Shown here piece after piece: positions 6,207 through 8,167 of a DNA stretch of 8,167 nt; within the stretch, counting starts at the first letter, position 1; each line of letters opens with the position of its first letter. Below the pieces are notes generated by a model, which was given only the letters and a program-made list of their open reading frames with translations, was not told where the DNA came from and made no database searches. A program made the translations under genes and the position numbers. The DNA is from Bacteroidota bacterium. GTDB lineage: Bacteria > Bacteroidota > Bacteroidia > M30B66. The stretch is taken from positions 1 to 8,167 of the forward strand of contig JAGQVC010000059.1 of NCBI GenBank assembly GCA_020438185.1. Direction: 5' to 3'.

Positions 6207-7584
6207 GTGCTTCTGTTTTTGTGCTCAGCATGTTCCTGAGCGGTGTTACCATTCTGTCTATATCGCCGGCACCCATCGTTAACAAAACCTGTGGTTTCTT
6301 TTCCGAAATCCTTTGTAGCAGCTTTTCACCATTAACCAGACTTTTGTTCTTCGCTTCAATTTTGTCAAGCAATACCGATGATGTAATTCCTTCGATTGGT
6401 TTTTCGCGCGCCGGATAGATTTCCATCAGCATCACTTCATCCAGTAATGATAAGCTTTCAGCAAATCCTTCCATAAAATCGCGTGTGCGGCTAAACAAAT
6501 GCGGTTGAAACACACCGGTAATTACCTTACCCGGATACATAGCCTTTACAGAGCTGATGAATGCACGCAGTTCTTCCGGATGATGAGCGTAATCGTCAAT
6601 GTAAACCAGTTCATCGCTTTTAACAATATACTCGAAACGTCTTTTAACTCCTTTAAAGCTTTCAAGGGCTTCGCGGATGGTATTGGAAGGAATGCCCAGA
6701 TCAAGTGCAACTGCAATTGCAGCAAGTGCATTTTCTACATTGTGTTTTCCTGGCACACCAAGCGCAATTCCCGAAATCAGTACATCCGATGCAAGGGCAT
6801 CGAAAACATAGCTTCCCTGCTCAATTTTTAAATCTTTCAGACTTACGTCTGATGGTTTTGAAGTATGATAGGTGACTGCCTTCCCATAAAGTTCGCCCGG
6901 CAAATCAAGACCGTTCTTCAGGATTAGTTTACGTTTTACAGTTCTGGCAAAGGCCTCAAACGAGTCAATCAGCGAAGCTGCATTGCCATAAATATCCAAA
7001 TGGTCTGCATCAACAGAAGTGATGATTCCGGTGTCGGGATTTAATGTCAGAAAAGAACGGTCAAATTCATCAGCTTCAGCAACCAGCAAACTATCAGCAT
7101 TTCCCGGTAAATAATTGCTGTTGTAATTCACCGAAATACCACCAAGAAAAGCCACGGGATTGTAGCCGGCATACCTGAGCATATGGGCAATCAGTGTGGA
7201 AGTGGTTGTTTTTCCATGGGTTCCGGCAACTGCAATAGTTCGGTGCGCAGCTGCTATCATCCCGAGCACTTCGGAGCGCTTTTGTGGTTTAAAGCCGGCT
7301 TCGCGAATGTGATTCAGTAATTCACTATCGGCCGGTACGGCCGGAGTATAAATTACGAGTATTTCGGCCGAAGGCCCCTGACTAATAAACGCAGGCAGGG
7401 TTTCGGTTTTATCCTCAAAACTAATCTGCATGCCTTCAGCAATCAATTCATCGGTGAGTGCCGAAGGTGTTTTGTCGTATCCGGCAACTTCTTTACCCAA
7501 ATTCAGGAAATACCTGCCCAGGGCACTCATTCCGATGCCTCCGGCGCCAAGCAGATAAACGTATTTCAATGATCCGGTCTCCAT
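6196..7584 (-). CDS. murC: UDP-N-acetylmuramate--L-alanine ligase
   Basis: Cytoplasmic ATP-dependent ligase that adds L-alanine to UDP-MurNAc, the first amino acid of the peptidoglycan stem peptide. The 462-residue product (from the ATG at 7584) carries all three Mur-ligase domains. The N-terminal Rossmann-like domain binding the UDP substrate has GAGGIGMSAL at 13-22 (most MurC have GIGG here). The central ATPase has the P-loop AGTHGKTTT at 120-128, EADEFDRSF at 170-178 and the HNVENALAA helix at 281-289. The C-terminal domain has DDYAHHPEEL at 330-339 and GVFQPHLFSRTRDF at 357-370. The DDYAHHP form is typical of MurC rather than MurD, E or F. The ATG overlaps the murG stop by one base (TGATG). 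A GTG at 7587 directly before it would add one residue and overlap by four bases. The 3' end overlaps ftsQ by 11 bases. Confidence 0.97.
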   Translation of the reverse strand: METGSLKYVYLLGAGGIGMSALGRYFLNLGKEVAGYDKTPSALTDELIAEGMQISFEDKTETLPAFISQGPSAEILVIYTPAVPADSELLNHIREAGFKPQKRSEVLGMIAAAHRTIAVAGTHGKTTTSTLIAHMLRYAGYNPVAFLGGISVNYNSNYLPGNADSLLVAEADEFDRSFLTLNPDTGIITSVDADHLDIYGNAASLIDSFEAFARTVKRKLILKNGLDLPGELYGKAVTYHTSKPSDVSLKDLKIEQGSYVFDALASDVLISGIALGVPGKHNVENALAAIAVALDLGIPSNTIREALESFKGVKRRFEYIVKSDELVYIDDYAHHPEELRAFISSVKAMYPGKVITGVFQPHLFSRTRDFMEGFAESLSLLDEVMLMEIYPAREKPIEGITSSVLLDKIEAKNKSLVNGEKLLQRISEKKPQVLLTMGAGDIDRMVTPLRNMLSTKTEAHES

Positions 7585-8167
7585 CACAATGCCATTAGTT
7601 TTTGAACTTCTTTTACTATTATATCGGTAGCATCGGGTTTGCCGAATTTCTTCACCCGAGCCGACAACGCGTCCCGGCGGGATTTGTCAGCCATTAATTC
7701 ATGAATCGCCTGTTCAAGCTGAGTCGCAGCCTGATGGTCAGCAATCAGTACTGCTGCATCTTCATCGGCAAGTGCTTTTGCATTTTTGGTCTGGTGGTCT
7801 TCGGATGCAAAAGGGTAGGGCACAAGCACCGAAGCTTTGCCAAGCAAACAAATTTCTGCAACAGCCAGAGCCCCGGCCCGGGAAACCACCAAATCGGCAG
7901 CAGCATATGCCATTTGCATTTCAGGAATAAATGCACGGGTTACAAATCCTTCAGAGCGGGTTTCCTGCAAAGCAGATTCTGCTTGCTCCCTGTAAGGGTT
8001 TCCGGTTTGCCATATTAATTGTATTCCCTGCTCACGCAGTGATGGAAGGGCTGCCCGGATACTTTCGTTAACCGATTTTGCACCAAGACTTCCGCCAACA
8101 ACCAATAATGTGGGTTTATCGGCAGAAAAGAAAAAAAACTGCAATGCCTCTGTTTTAGAAACGGGCT
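7584..8167 (-). CDS. murG: UDP-N-acetylglucosamine--N-acetylmuramyl-(pentapeptide) pyrophosphoryl-undecaprenol N-acetylglucosamine transferase, C-terminal part (5' partial)
   Basis: Membrane-associated GT-B glycosyltransferase that adds GlcNAc to lipid I to make lipid II. Only the C-terminal half, about 193 residues, is inside the window. The frame is open to the right edge, with PVSKTEAL before the first possible non-ATG start, so the start lies beyond base 8167. Visible are the GGSLGAKSVN loop that opens the C-terminal Rossmann domain, IWQTGNPY, FIPEMQMAYAAADLVVSRAGALAVAE (the UDP-GlcNAc-binding helix with its conserved Glu; positions about 7860-7940), and the PYPFASEDHQTKNA motif. A run of eight A (8131-8138) encodes part of FFFFS. 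The spacing from EAL to TLLVVGGS matches what I recall of intact homologues, so it does not look like a frameshift. The stop codon overlaps the murC start by one base. Confidence 0.96.
   Translation of the reverse strand, partial: PVSKTEALQFFFFSADKPTLLVVGGSLGAKSVNESIRAALPSLREQGIQLIWQTGNPYREQAESALQETRSEGFVTRAFIPEMQMAYAAADLVVSRAGALAVAEICLLGKASVLVPYPFASEDHQTKNAKALADEDAAVLIADHQAATQLEQAIHELMADKSRRDALSARVKKFGKPDATDIIVKEVQKLMAL

Noticed and set aside
7329..7370. Three CGGCCG palindromes within 42 bases, two separated by GTA and able to form a six-pair hairpin
   Set aside because: They fall in murC codons for a Pro-Ala-Val-Pro-Ala stretch and a nearby Ser-Ala-Glu, so codon usage explains them, and no regulatory context is visible.

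Overview
The window looks like a chromosomal segment from a member of the Bacteroidota. The case rests on four things: the gene order murG-murC-ftsQ-ftsA-ftsZ-yqeY with no ddl or murB between murC and ftsQ; an FtsZ whose IPAF-RRR motif is followed by a further tail ending LHDNVD; start codons with no recognisable Shine-Dalgarno sequence and often A-rich leaders; and moderate base composition. I cannot name a family or genus from the sequence alone.

Layout. The + strand holds one large gene (bases 1-2091). It is open at the left edge and encodes a polytopic membrane protein with a C-terminal patatin-like lipid acyl hydrolase domain. It converges on a - strand operon that fills the rest of the window (bases 8167 down to 2148), and a short hairpin at 2100-2121 lies between the two stop codons. 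Read in transcription order, the operon is murG (5' end outside the window), murC, ftsQ, ftsA, ftsZ and a small GatB/YqeY-domain gene. This is the distal part of the dcw (division and cell wall) cluster.

How the genes work together. MurG makes lipid II at the inner face of the membrane. MurC is the first amino-acid ligase of the UDP-MurNAc-peptide pathway. FtsQ is the bitopic scaffold of the divisome, FtsA tethers FtsZ to the membrane, and FtsZ is the ring-forming GTPase. The genes overlap or sit 1-2 bases apart throughout, except for a 45-base G-poor spacer before ftsZ. The YqeY-domain gene starts one base after the ftsZ stop, so it is almost certainly co-transcribed with ftsZ.

There are no RNA genes, mobile elements, CRISPR arrays or non-coding stretches above 300 bases; the longest gap is 56 bases. 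All listed proteins look intact, with their catalytic motifs present. Most of the window is ordinary core genome. The parts most worth a second look are the topology and role of the membrane patatin, the C-terminal tail of FtsZ, and the ftsZ-yqeY coupling. I found no convincing evidence of an undescribed system.
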